Positions 35,209-45,368 of a stretch of DNA of 64,000 nucleotides are shown here, one piece after another; positions within the stretch are counted from its first letter, which is position 1; each line of letters opens with the position of its first letter. The notes beneath the pieces are model-generated. The model worked only from the letters and a program-made list of their open reading frames with translations, was not told the DNA's origin and made no database searches. Source of the DNA: Larix kaempferi (Eukaryota; Streptophyta; Pinopsida; Pinales; Pinaceae); NCBI GenBank assembly GCA_027924585.1, contig BSBM01000252.1, positions 7,192,001 to 7,256,000 on the forward strand, in the 5' to 3' direction. The position numbers and the translations under genes are program-made.

Positions 35209-35583
35209 TGTGATGCACCTGCAACAATTACTTAATAAAAATATGCGAAATAGCAGAAATGACAGAACTCAGAATCACTTTTATATTGATCACAGGCCAC
35301 TTCGAGGGGGCAACCTCCTATGAGCAAGCTCAATACAAATAACTTCACGGTGCCTTCATAGGTCTCAACACACACTTATATACTAATTCTAGGTGCCAAT
35401 ACTATGGATCAAAACCATGGGCCGTTACAAACTATGGATCAACAATACTACGGGCGACTTACAAAGCATATGCGCCAACAACAATAACACAAACTATTGA
35501 TCAACAAATACTACGGGACGACTTACAAAGCATATGCGTCCAACAACAACATACTAACAAAGTAAAGACATGGGTTCCTAACA
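35209..35583 (-). repeat. 3' LTR of chromovirus
   Basis: 375 bp; on the plus strand it starts TGTGATGCACC and ends GTTCCTAACA. It differs from the other LTR at three sites (CACAGGCC, AGGTGCC and CGGGACG here). The TATA-like CTTATATA (35375-35382, reverse of TATATAAG) lies 5' of the transcript start, and two direct repeats with GACTTACAAAGCATATGCG lie in the U3 part. Confidence 0.95.
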
Positions 35584-35596
35584 TCCCCTCCCCCTT
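35584..35596 (-). other. Polypurine tract of chromovirus
   Basis: On the minus strand AAGGGGGAGGGGA ends exactly at the 3' LTR. It is the primer for plus-strand DNA synthesis. It begins 17 bases after the stop codon of the polyprotein. Confidence 0.9.
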
Positions 35597-35613
35597 AAAA
35601 AAAAGCTTTGTCC

Positions 35614-38600
35614 TCAAAGCTTTAGATGTGGAAATTGTTGTCGAATCTGAAGGAGTGGTTCCCATGTAGCATCCTCTGGTTGCATGCCGTGCCACTGAAT
35701 TAAGACCTCTGTGATAGAGCGAGAGCAAAGCTGACGCGTGCGCTGATTGAGGATGGCCTCTGGCTCCAAAAGGATGGATCCTTCATTATCCAGTTCGGGT
35801 AAAATCGTTTGTCCACTGATGTTGGTGCCAAGAACTTTCTTCAGACAAGAGACATGAAAGACTGGATGAATGAGGGAAGAAGGAGGAAGTTCCAATTTAT
35901 AAGCAACGGACCCAATCTTCTGAAGAATCCGATATGGCCCATAGAACTTTGGAGCGAGCTTATGACGCCCTTTGAGTTTCAAGGATGATTGTTTGTACGG
36001 CTGGAGACGAAGAAAAACCATATCGCCGACTTGAAAAGTGCGCTCAGAACGGTGTTGATCAGCTTGTTACTTCATGTGATTTCTTTCCATGTGAAGATTG
36101 TCCCGCAAAATGCGCAGAATCTGATCGCGGTTTCGAAGGACCGTGTCAACTTCCTGAACTGGTGAACTGGTGGGGGTGTATGGAAGAAGAGCTGGAGGTG
36201 CCTGACCATAGACTGCTTCATATGGGGTCATTTTAGAGGCAGTGTGGTAAGAGGTATTGTACCACTATTCAGCGAGAGGGAGCCCTTTTTCCCACTGATG
36301 TTGTTGTTCCGAGGTGAAGCAACGAAGATAAGTTTCCAAGCATTTATTGACAATTTCAGTCTGACCATCTGTTTGTGGGTGATACCCTGAACTCATCTTC
36401 AGTTTGGTGCTAGTGTGGCGAAATAGTTCTGTCCAAAAATGACTGGTGAAAGTCGCATCACGATCCGAGACAATGGAAGAAGGGATGCCATGAAGACGAA
36501 AGATCTGGTCCAGAAAAATTTGAGCGACGGAGGAGGCTGTATAGGGATGGCTGAGAGCACAAAAATGACTATATTTGGAGAGGCGATCAACCACAACGAG
36601 AATCATTGTCTTCCCGCCAGATTTAGGGAACCCTTCAATGAAATCCATAGAAATATCTGTCCAAATCCGTGTAGGTATGGGAAATGGTTCAAGCAATCCT
36701 GGAAGCAGTGTTGTTTCACCCTTATTGCGCTGGCAGGTATCACATTCGGCCACCATCTGTTGAATTGTCCTTTTCATGCCCTGGAAAAAGAAGTTACGCT
36801 GTGCTCGTTCATACGTTTTGAGGAACCCAGAGTGCCCTGCCGATGGAGAAGCATGGAGTTCATAGAAGACAGCCTGTTGAAGATCTGTGCTTTGGGGAAG
36901 CACCAGACGACCCTTGTATCGCAGAGAAGCACCATCCCAAGAGTAATGTGGTACAGCAGAAGGGTTGTTGGTCAAGCATTGGATTATTTGAGATAAGGAG
37001 GAGTCATTGACATAACCCTGTTGAACAGATTGCAACCAATTTGGAACAGGCATAGAAATAGCTGAAAGAGAACCTTGGGCATCAAATGTGCGAGAAAGAG
37101 CATCTGCCACAATATTGTCTTTACCCTTCTTGTAAGTGATCTCATAGTCATAACCCATGAGTTTTCTAACCCATTTATGTTGTGCCGGGGAGGAGACACG
37201 CTGGTCCAAGAAATATTTCAGACTCTGGTGATCAGTCTTGATGCAGAAATGATTCCCTAATAGGTATGGGCGCCACTTCTATACTGCATGCAAAATAGCC
37301 ATCATTTCCTTCTCATAGGTAGAGGCAGCTAAATTCTTACCTGAAAGGGCTTTGCTGGTGAACGCAATGGGGTGTTCATCTTGAAGGAGAACAGCACCAA
37401 GTCCATTCCCGCAAGCATCACTCTCAATAGTGAAGGGCTTGGAAAAATTGGGCATAGCTAGCACATGTGTAGTACACATAGCTTGTTTTAGTTTGTCAAA
37501 TGCACACTGAGCAGCAGGTGTCCATGTGAAGGCATCCTTTTTCAATAGAGCAGTTAATGGAGCTGCAATATTCCCATAATCCTTGACAAACTTGCGGTAG
37601 TAGCCAGTCAACCCCAAAAAACCACGAAGGCTCTTGAGTGTCTGAGGATGCGGCCAATTGTTCATGGCATCGATTTTGGCAGGATCCACGCGAACCCCTT
37701 GTGCTGAGATAATGTGCCCGAGATACTCAACTTCCTTCTGTCCAAAAACACATTTAGACTCCTTGGCATGGAGATGATGGTCAGAGAAAAGTTGCATGAC
37801 AAGATCCAAATGCTGGAGATGTTCATCCCATGTTTTACTGTAGATGAGGATATCATCAAAGAATACTAGAATGAATTTCCGCAAGTAGGATCGAAATATT
37901 TTATTCATTAAGGCCTGGAATGTGGAAGGAGCATTAGTGAGTCCAAAGGGCATGACCAAAAACTCATAATGGCCATCATGTGTGCGAAAAGCTGTTTTAG
38001 GGATATCATCCTCATGAACCCGAATTTGATGATATCCAGAACGAAGATCCAACTTGGAGAAAAAGTGAGCCCCATGAAGCTCATCAAGAAGCTCATCAAC
38101 AACAGGAATTGGAAACTTATCCTTGATGGTGAGGTGATTAAGTGCTCGGAAGTCAATGCAGAGACGCCATGACCCATCTTTTTTGCGGACAAGAATAACT
38201 GGAGAAGAAAAGGAACTAGTGCTTGGGCGAATAATACCTTGCTTCAATAAGTCCCGAACAAGCATTTCAATCTCCGTTTTTTGGTGAAATGGGTAGCGAT
38301 AGGGCCTGATGTTGGGAGGAACGCTGCCAGGAAGGAGCTGAATACGATGGTCTTCTGGCCTAGAAGGTGGCAATCCCACTGGTTCAGCAAAGACACCTGT
38401 ATATCGATCCAGAATTTGTTGTAGATCCAAAGGAGTAGTGGAGATCGCTGATGGTTGCATCTGGATGGAATGGATCTGAGCGATGACACCATGTGAATTC
38501 TTCTTGAGGATTTTTTCCATGCGATGTGAACTGATGATGCTAAGAGAACCTGGTTGTAATCCTGTCAATGTGTATTTTTGTCCATTGAGGGAAAACTGCA

Positions 38601-39903
38601 TCCAAAGTTCGGAAAAATCCCATAAGATAGGGCCAAGTGTGCATAGCCATTGAGTGCCCAAAACCACATCACATCCGCCTAAGGGCAAGGCAAACATGTC
38701 AGAGTGCAAGGTATAATCTCCCATAGAGATACACACATTTCGACACTTCCCTTTGCAAGGTAAGGTGCCCCCATTGGCAACCATGACTTCAAAGTTGGAG
38801 CAAGGATGGATAAAACAATCAGCTTGCTTGGCGATCCGAGGGTCAATGAAATTATGAGTGCTACCAGAATCAATGAGTATTGTAAGAGGAAGCTTCTTGA
38901 AGTAACCCCTGACCCGCATTGTTTGGGGGGTGGTGATTCCAGCTAAAGCATGGAGAGATATCTCTGGCTGGTTATCCTGAGACGGAGGGTCAATAGGCGG
39001 TTCCTGAATGTCGACTGGAGCATCCAGTGTTTCTGGATCTTCGTCACCCATTTCAGAGGCAAGCGGAGACTCCACATCCAAGAGATAGAGCTTTTGCTGA
39101 ACACATCTATGTCCCCGAGTGAATTTCTCATCACAATTATAGCAAAGCCCCTTTTCTCTGCGTGCTTTCATCTCTGTTTCAGACAAACGCTTGATAGGAG
39201 TCGGTCGAGGAGCCTGCGGTATAGGTGGTCGCTGAGAACCCATATTTCGGAAGGGAACAAAAGTGGGCTTGGAGCGTTGTTGGGCTGCAATCTTGTCTTC
39301 TGCCAACTTAGCCAACCCTAGTGCTTCCATCATTGTGTTGGGACATAACATTTTGACCTCAGAGCGGATGGCATCCTTTAGACCACTGATAAAACAACTC
39401 CGGTAAAAGTCATCAGACAATCCTTCGGTGTGGTTGGCTAGATTCTCAAATTCGGTTTGATACTCTCTCACAGTGCTAGTTTGGCGAAGTTTAGCGAGGG
39501 CTCCTGTGAAGTCATCAAAAGCACTAGGACCAGATCGTTGCAAAAGGAGCTGGCAAAAGTCTGGCCATTTGGGATCTGGATGAGCCTTGATGTACCAACG
39601 GTACCATTGAAGAGCTTCCTGTTCCAAATGAAAGGATGCCAACGGAACTTTGTTGACATCAAAAGTATTATGCAGACTGAAATATTGTTCTGCACGATAG
39701 ATCCATCTAGTTGGATCAGTACCATTGAAGCGAGGAAAATCAAGCTTCGGACCACGGAAATTGCTGGAAGAAGAGAACCCATTGTCTGCTGAAGACTCGG
39801 ACTGCCGTTTGTTGTTCATAGCTGAATGTTCAAGATGGAGACCGAGAAATTTTTCATCCAGATCTTGGAGTTTGGCTTGGATGGCTGCAAGTGCGTCCTC
39901 CAT
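35614..39903 (-). pseudogene. Chromovirus gag-pol polyprotein with three stops
   Basis: One 1,430-codon frame without frameshifts. From the start codon at 39903: gag core (about residues 55-190, FPRFNGTDPTRWIYRAEQYF), zinc knuckle CYNCDEKFTRGHRC (254-267), protease LIDSGSTHNFID (343-354), reverse transcriptase with KLDLRSGYHQIRV and active site FFDDIL (681-686), RNase H with TIESDACGNGLGAVL, integrase with HHCC zinc residues (including CDTCQRNKG) and core motifs MDFIEGFP, SDRDATF, GYHPQTDGQTE, then a C-terminal chromodomain-like EVLIQWHGMQPEDATWEPL. Stops are TAG at 37279-37281 (in AVQKW, CAG to TAG), TAG at 36265-36267 (in EWWYN, TGG to TAG) and TAA at 36067-36069 (in KQQAD, CAA to TAA). All three are C-to-T or G-to-A changes, inferred from family consensus. 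Clade within chromoviruses not assigned. Confidence 0.95.
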
Positions 39904-40999
39904 GGTTTTTGCTCCTGCACGGATGACAATGATAACCAGGTTTTTTTTTTTTTTTATCGATTGATTGGGTAGGAAAACAAAAACATAAACTACTTCAGTA
40001 AGGGAAAATTTGGATTTGGGAAAAAATCAGAAGGGTAATTGGGGTTTGACTAGGTTTTGGACACTGTTGGATAGACAGGGGAGCAAAAATGAGGATTTCA
40101 GAAGCGGGGTGAAAGAATGGGAAAATTTGGCAGAGGGGAACAAAGAAACAGAATTCAGAAAGGAACTCTATGGTAAAATTTGAAGGTGATTGGGTGAAAT
40201 CTGAGGAAGTTATGGCAAACCCTAAAAATAGACAAATGTGGGATTTCGGGCTGTAGGAAGGGGAATTGAGGATAGGGTCCTCAGGAATGAAATATGCAGA
40301 ATGGAATGACAGGGGTTCCCTAAAAATTTCAAGGGAAACGGAGGTAAAACAAGGGAGATATGGAGAAAAAACTGAATATTATACTCTTTTTTTCTCTTTC
40401 TTTTTTTTTTTTTTTTTCCAGACTGGAGCGGCTACGGCTCGGATTTTTCTTTTTTTCTTTTTATTTTTTTTTTTTTTTTTTTTTACAGATTGGAGCGGCT
40501 ACGGCTCGAAAGGGATCTGGAACAACGCCGAACGGTTGGATCTGGAACGGCTTGCAAAATGGATCTGAAACGGCGCAGCAGTGATCAACAATAGTTCAGC
40601 TGAAAGTAGATATGGACCCCAGGTATGTGCAGCTTCCTAACAGTTCAGGGGTTTCACTCGGCCACCAATGTTGTCTGACGGCTTGCGTATTGGGGCAGTA
40701 CCCCTCACTCCACGGCTCAGGTAAAACTGATAACCGCTTTGCCACAAACGACAGCTCTTGGTTTACCTCACGGGAGGGAACTAGTCAATAAGGTAGGGGT
40801 CGTTGCCCTTTTCGCTGGCAGGTCCTCTCAATGGGCCAGCTACTTCGGGGTTCCTGTGGTACTCCTCACAATGAGTTTTAGGGCTTATGCCCAAGTACTT
40901 CCCACAGTTAAGCGGATAGGGATTATTCCCAAATCCGAACCTGCAACAGATGCGAAAAAAAATTTTGGCAGAAATTTCACCCAGCGAGCCCAAGAAAGT
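39904..40999 (-). other. Chromovirus leader region
   Basis: An untranslated leader of about 1.1 kb lies between primer site and gag. It contains plus-strand T runs near 39941-39955, 40396-40420 and 40466-40485 (A runs in the transcript). The phrase TGGAGCGGCTACGGCTCG occurs twice (about 40424 and 40491), flanking the last long T run, so part of the leader was duplicated. No open frame with recognisable content. Confidence 0.7.
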
Positions 41000-41011
41000 G
41001 CTCTGATACCA
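41000..41011 (-). other. Primer-binding site of chromovirus
   Basis: On the minus strand TGGTATCAGAGC, an exact 12-base match to the sequence complementary to the 3' end of plant initiator Met tRNA, two bases inside the 5' LTR. Confidence 0.95.
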
Positions 41012-41013
41012 GA

Positions 41014-41388
41014 TGTGATGCACCTGCAACAATTACTTAATAAAAATATGCGAAATAGCAGAAATGACAGAACTCAGAATCACTTTTATATTGATCACAT
41101 GCCACTTCGAGGGGGCAACCTCCTATGAGCAAGCTCAATACAAATAACTTCACGGTGCCTTCATAGGTCTCAACACACACTTATATACTAATTCTAGGCG
41201 CCAATACTATGGATCAAAACCATGGGCCGTTACAAACTATGGATCAACAATACTACGGGCGACTTACAAAGCATATGCGCCAACAACAATAACACAAACT
41301 ATTGATCAACAAATACTACGAGACGACTTACAAAGCATATGCGTCCAACAACAACATACTAACAAAGTAAAGACATGGGTTCCTAACA
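41014..41388 (-). repeat. 5' LTR of chromovirus
   Basis: 375 bp, the copy next to the primer site. Differences from the 3' LTR are CACATGCC, AGGCGCC and CGAGACG. Promoter word CTTATATA is at 41180-41187. Its outer flank is the GTTTT duplication at 41389-41393. Confidence 0.95.
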
Positions 41389-41482
41389 GTTTTCATGTTG
41401 GAAATAGTCACTAAAAAATTCTCGACTCAAAATCTGATATTTATTAAGATTTTTAGTGGTTTTAAGAGGGTAATCTTGCATT

Positions 41483-41881
41483 CCTGGGTTGGCAGGTGCG
41501 GGAGGCATAATCTATGATGTCATGGGAAACAACTAGAAAGATTATGCCTGGGGCATTGGTAAAAGGACAAACAATGACACGGAATGGCTTGCACTAATCA
41601 AAGGGCTTAAGATAGCTAGCAACCTTGGCATTGAGGAAATAATAGTCTTTGGTGACTCTCTAATGGTCATTAGAGAAGACAGAAAATTGATGAAGAATCG
41701 AAAGCTGCTAATTGCTAAAATGCACTACCTCTTCAAGTGTATAATTAGCGAATTCAAAACAATAAACTTCTTGCATGTATTGAGAGACAGCAACACGCAA
41801 GCGGATGTCTTCGCAAATGCTGGAGTTGGATTAAACTACGGGACCCTAGTCAGCAATAATGAAATTGACTACAATAGCTAG
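41483..41881 (+). pseudogene. LINE RNase H domain remnant (copy 2)
   Basis: Read from the first base of the insertion: PGLAGAGGIIYDVMGNN, stop, KDYAWGIGKRTNNDTEWLAL (catalytic Glu), IIVFGDSLMVI (catalytic Asp), then INFLHVLRDSNTQADVFANA with the final catalytic Asp kept, ending at 41881. It is the RNase H of the RVT_3 type. One TAG stop lies at 41534-41536. The first catalytic Asp (DGA motif) lies outside the truncated copy, so it cannot be a complete enzyme. No frameshift occurs over 133 codons. Confidence 0.8.
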
Positions 41882-42093
41882 ACTCGTTAATTTCGATTTT
41901 ATATCTGCAAGAGTTGGATTAAATAGAATGTTCGCGAACAATCCCTCTAGCATCATCACTTCAACTCCATTTTCTATCCTATGTTGGGGAGAAAAGATCT
42001 TCATCGAGTATATCCAGCGCTTGGGGAACTTCAAAAATTTTGCATTAATGGATGATGGACGGGTCTCACGCATGAGACAGGTGGGAAGCTAGA

Positions 42094-42786
42094 ATGGCGG
42101 GCATAAGGACTAGAGATGTTATTAATTCGCATGCTCGGAGAAATCAAAAGCATATCATTATCACATTTTGGAATCACGAGAGCTCTCTGTGGAGGTTTGA
42201 AAGTAGGATGGGTTCCTGTAACCGAACCAAGGGTTTGTTGGACGATTTGAATCCTCTGATCCACTGTTTGTTGTGCGGGAAGACCTTCCCAGGCATAAGG
42301 CGGGATAAGAACAGAGCCCATCCTGAGAAAAACGACAACAAGAAACACATCCACAGTCTGGATGACTACCTGGACGTGGATTCGATACACGACTCTGCTC
42401 CAGAAAAAGGAGACTGTGGTGGCCATTGTTCTGTGCACAAAAGGCAGCGCGTCAAGGAGGAAGGAAGTTTGAATGAGCTGGAGGAACAGGTTAGGATACT
42501 CAGAAGTGAGAACTTGGAGATGAAAAGGGCGATAACCCGCCTCTTCTCCTTAGCACAAGCCACTCATGCAGAAGTTCGGGCAAGCAACAATAAGGGGAAT
42601 GACAGAGCAACTAACTTGGACAACACAATTGACATTGTTGACTCTAGCATAGTAAATCTGGACTCCAAACTCGAAGCGGTCAACAATCAGGTGCTCGAGG
42701 TAAAAGAAAACGTTGGTCATATGAAAATAGATATTGGCTATTACAATCCTGGAATGAATGCTTGTAGTTGGAATGAATGCTTGTAG
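42094..42786 (+). CDS. Coiled-coil frame downstream of LINE RNase H
   Basis: An intact ATG-started 230-codon frame in the LINE tail, 212 bp after the RNase H stop. The N-terminal half is basic and polar with a C..C and H pattern (CLLCGKTFPGIRRDKNRAHP) that resembles a single zinc finger. From about residue 120 it has heptad-like coiled-coil character: LNELEEQVRILRSENLEMKR, then TNLDNTIDIVDSSIVNLDSK and LEAVNNQVLEVKENVGHMK. LINE copy 1 has a related coiled coil at 16866-17222. A 19-bp tandem duplication (TGGAATGAATGCTTGTAGT, twice, 42761-42787) makes the last codons. I recognise no known family. It could be a LINE-encoded RNA-binding or particle protein, or a captured host piece; function unknown. 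Confidence 0.55.
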   Translation: MAGIRTRDVINSHARRNQKHIIITFWNHESSLWRFESRMGSCNRTKGLLDDLNPLIHCLLCGKTFPGIRRDKNRAHPEKNDNKKHIHSLDDYLDVDSIHDSAPEKGDCGGHCSVHKRQRVKEEGSLNELEEQVRILRSENLEMKRAITRLFSLAQATHAEVRASNNKGNDRATNLDNTIDIVDSSIVNLDSKLEAVNNQVLEVKENVGHMKIDIGYYNPGMNACSWNECL

Positions 42787-43248
42787 TTGCAAGAAGAAAG
42801 ATGGAATGGAGGAGCTTCCTACTAAACACAAACCTCAGCAGCAGAATCTTCTCAAGCCATCGCAATCCTGTTGACTTTAGGAATCTATGTTTTTTGGTAA
42901 TATTATGGTCCCTCTTTGGGCTAGTCTCGTAGCTCTGTTTTTTTTGTTTAGAAACAATAGTTGGCTTCTCAGTGATTTTTGATAGAAACTCTTCAGGTCT
43001 TCAGTCTCTCCTTTTAAGGAATGGTGTGTTTTTTCCTACTCCTCCTTCGACGGTTTGTACGGAGTTATATCACTCATAGATTAGGTAAATTTCATAGAAG
43101 TTATAGTATTGTAAAGGACGAGCAAGCAGTGCTAGCAGCTGTCTTATTGTGGGATCAGTCCTTCCCCGGATCTATGTACTTTCGACTTCTTTTTAATATA
43201 AAAACCCTAAACCGTTTCTGTTAAAAAAAAAGAGGTTAATCTTGCATT

Positions 43249-44119
43249 TAATTAATTCTAAAAATCATTACAACAATATCATTTAATTCTGGAAAATTTA
43301 TTAGTTTTTTTTCTAGCTTCTAAACTTCAATTTTCTGCATATAATTTGGGGTTAAAATTTGAAAATTTAAAAAGGGTTCAATGAATCAGCCTTTGTTCCT
43401 ACTTATAAAGCACCATAATGGATTCTTGCAACCAAGATGGTTGAATCGATTCGTGTCAGGGACAGAGGGGATGTGTATTTCTAGGGGCGATGATAGGGCG
43501 GCCCTGCTCGGATGGGTTTCATGGGCTCATTTGCATTTATAGGGATTTCCCAGAGGAAAAGGGTGACTTATAGACCTTGGATCTTTTGATGCCTCTCGAT
43601 ACATGAATCTGTGTGGGAGGGATCAATTGCTTATAATGTCTAGGTAATGGATGCTAGGCGCTGGGGATTTACCTAGCCATTCATTGTGTTTGGTTTCTTA
43701 TTTTTCTTGTTGTTTTCCTCACTACAAAACACTAGGACAACAAGCTCTAATTTTTTGTAAATTCTACTTTGGTTAATGATCAATATTAACTTGCTAAACA
43801 CCTCTAATTATTGGCTAAAATAATCTATTTAAATTTTGGATTTTTTTGCATTTTACTGCTCTATTGGATATCATATAACAACGAGATAACTTGGTGTTTT
43901 TATTTGGTTAATGTCGGTTTAATATATCATTTATCTTGGATATGTTGGCTAAATAATCACTCTCTTTTTTTAATGTCTCTTGGTTGATGGCTTAATTTCA
44001 AGTGTTGTATCTTACATATTCATTGTTAATAAATTCTAGAATTTTATTTGTGCAAGCTTTCTTTCATTATCTTCAATTTTGCACATGCTCTTGATGTTGT
44101 CTTTATTTTCAGAATCATG
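43249..44119. other. Non-genic stretch
   Basis: AT-rich, no gene recognised. It is the part of the older sequence that continued from 41482 before the LINE inserted. Confidence 0.45.
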
Positions 44120-44757
44120 GATGGAAGAGCAAATGTTACATGGACGATTAACTTGGAGTAACTGGCACATTAACTAAGATAAGACCACATTCTCACACTT
44201 GGAGAAGTGATTTTAGTCTCTTTTGGGTGACACTGTGTTTCATAGATCTTCTCTAAAACAAGGCCTCATTTAAAGTCTAACTTCAAGATCTTTAATAATA
44301 ACAACTTGTTCTATATTGCAGTCTCAGTTGGTGAATGGTTAATCATTTAGCATGGAAATGAAGCTACTTGTTTAAGCACTTTTATTTCTCAAGTCTTGCA
44401 ATCCATTGTTATCTTTATTTTACTATTGCCATTGCAAATGTTCATGGTTTATTTTATTGTACAACATTGAGCAAATTTTCTAAGTGTTTAATTTATTGAT
44501 TATTGCAAATCTAAACTGGTTAACTACTTATTTGGGGAATTAACTTAACAAATACGCACTACACATCTCAAACAAGTTGATCTCTTTCCCTTGGCTCTCC
44601 TCAAATCCTAAATCTAATCAACGTATATGGAAGACTCCCTTGGCCTTGAGAATTGGCCTAAAAGAGGGAAGTTAAGCATCAAGGTGACAATGGTGCTTTT
44701 CTTCCAAAGTTGCACTTGATAACACTAGTGGAGTCAAAATTTTCCACTTAGGTGATC
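44120..44757 (+). repeat. LTR-like block, second arm of inverted repeat
   Basis: It is the reverse complement of about 33880-34545, recognisable through GGAGAAGTGATTTTAGTC, AACAACTTGTTCTATATTGC and GAAGTTAAGCATCAAGGTGACA-type words. It ends at the start of another LTR (44766). Only one copy of the segment duplicated at 34330-34393 is present here. Confidence 0.7.
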
Positions 44758-44765
44758 AATCGAGT

Positions 44766-45131
44766 TGTAACAGGACCTATGCGTAGTATTCCTCATGAGA
44801 AATTGTCTATTTTTATTGAAGATTGTTATAATCCTAATGGGGGTATATATGTGGTCAAATGTATATGTAAATAGTAGGGCACCCTAGTAGTGGGCATGGG
44901 CAATGAATGAGAATATGCATATATAGAGGCCAATAGAGCCATTATTGTACACATTGGCTTATAATTACTATACTTGAATGTATCTGGGTTATTTGGGAAC
45001 TATTCTCCTAATCTAAAAGGATTTATTGCCAATCTCGACATAATAGTCCTTTCGAGAGATGTGCTATGTCCATATTTTATGTACCTTGTGTACGGGAATA
45101 TAATGCTTTATTGTGTCTTGGGTTCAAAACA
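44766..45131 (+). repeat. LTR followed by Met primer site
   Basis: A 366-bp block beginning TGTAACAGGACC and ending GGTTCAAAACA. Two bases later TGGTATCAGA (45134-45143) matches the initiator-Met primer site. A TATA-like CATATATAGAGG is near 44918. It should therefore be the 5' LTR of a plus-strand element whose body is cut off at 45369 by another LTR. No target duplication could be tested because the 3' end is missing. Confidence 0.6.
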
Positions 45132-45133
45132 TT

Positions 45134-45143
45134 TGGTATCAGA
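45134..45143 (+). other. Primer-binding site, initiator-Met type
   Basis: TGGTATCAGA matches the first ten bases of the plant initiator-Met primer site, two bases after the LTR 44766-45131. The match ends there (TTG instead of GCC). Confidence 0.6.
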
Positions 45144-45363
45144 TTGTGTCATTCTTAGTTTGGCACATACAGACTACACCTTGAACAATTGGATCCATAA
45201 CATTTGTTATGGAACTCGAAGTTCAATGAGACTTGAAATTTTGGGAAGAAGAAATCGTAGACTATATATGGTCCAGACTCGAAATTTCAACATCATATTC
45301 TCGAGAATACTGGCACTACATTCACTACAAGTTAGCATTCTGATCTATTTCCCAAACCTTGTC
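45144..45363 (+). other. Leader/gag debris of truncated element
   Basis: A short internal region of the element beginning at 44766. It has an open frame with MRLEILGRRNRRL, but no gag motif that I can confirm. Confidence 0.3.
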
Positions 45364-45368
45364 AAAAC

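Larger units (their letters stand above)
35209..41388 (-). mobile_element. Near-complete Ty3/gypsy chromovirus, 6.2 kb
   Basis: A full LTR retrotransposon on the minus strand: two 375-bp LTRs, an initiator-Met primer site, a roughly 1.1-kb leader, one long gag-pol frame and a polypurine tract. The exact target duplication GTTTT flanks it (35204-35208 and 41389-41393). By my reading the LTRs differ at three positions of 375 (about 0.8 percent), so the insertion is recent. The frame has three stop codons, so the copy cannot make its full polyprotein. A solo LTR of the same family is at 3145-3529. Confidence 0.95.
41483..43230 (+). mobile_element. LINE tail (copy 2)
   Basis: A 1.75-kb LINE-type 3' fragment: RNase H remnant, a 230-codon coiled-coil frame, a 3' untranslated part and a terminal A run after TTTCTGTTAAAAAAAAA. 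The target duplication is 18 bp with one mismatch: AGAGGGTAATCTTGCATT (41465-41482) and AGAGGTTAATCTTGCATT (43231-43248). It shares the RNase H start point and the end TTTCTGTTAAAA with copy 1 at 13490-17481. It lies 90 bp from the chromovirus, in the same older host sequence. Confidence 0.9.

Noticed and set aside
36439-36996. 185-codon open frame on the plus strand
   Set aside because: It lies entirely antisense to the chromovirus integrase; codon shadow of a real coding region.
38950-39792. Plus-strand frames of 111-123 codons
   Set aside because: Antisense shadows of chromovirus gag and protease.
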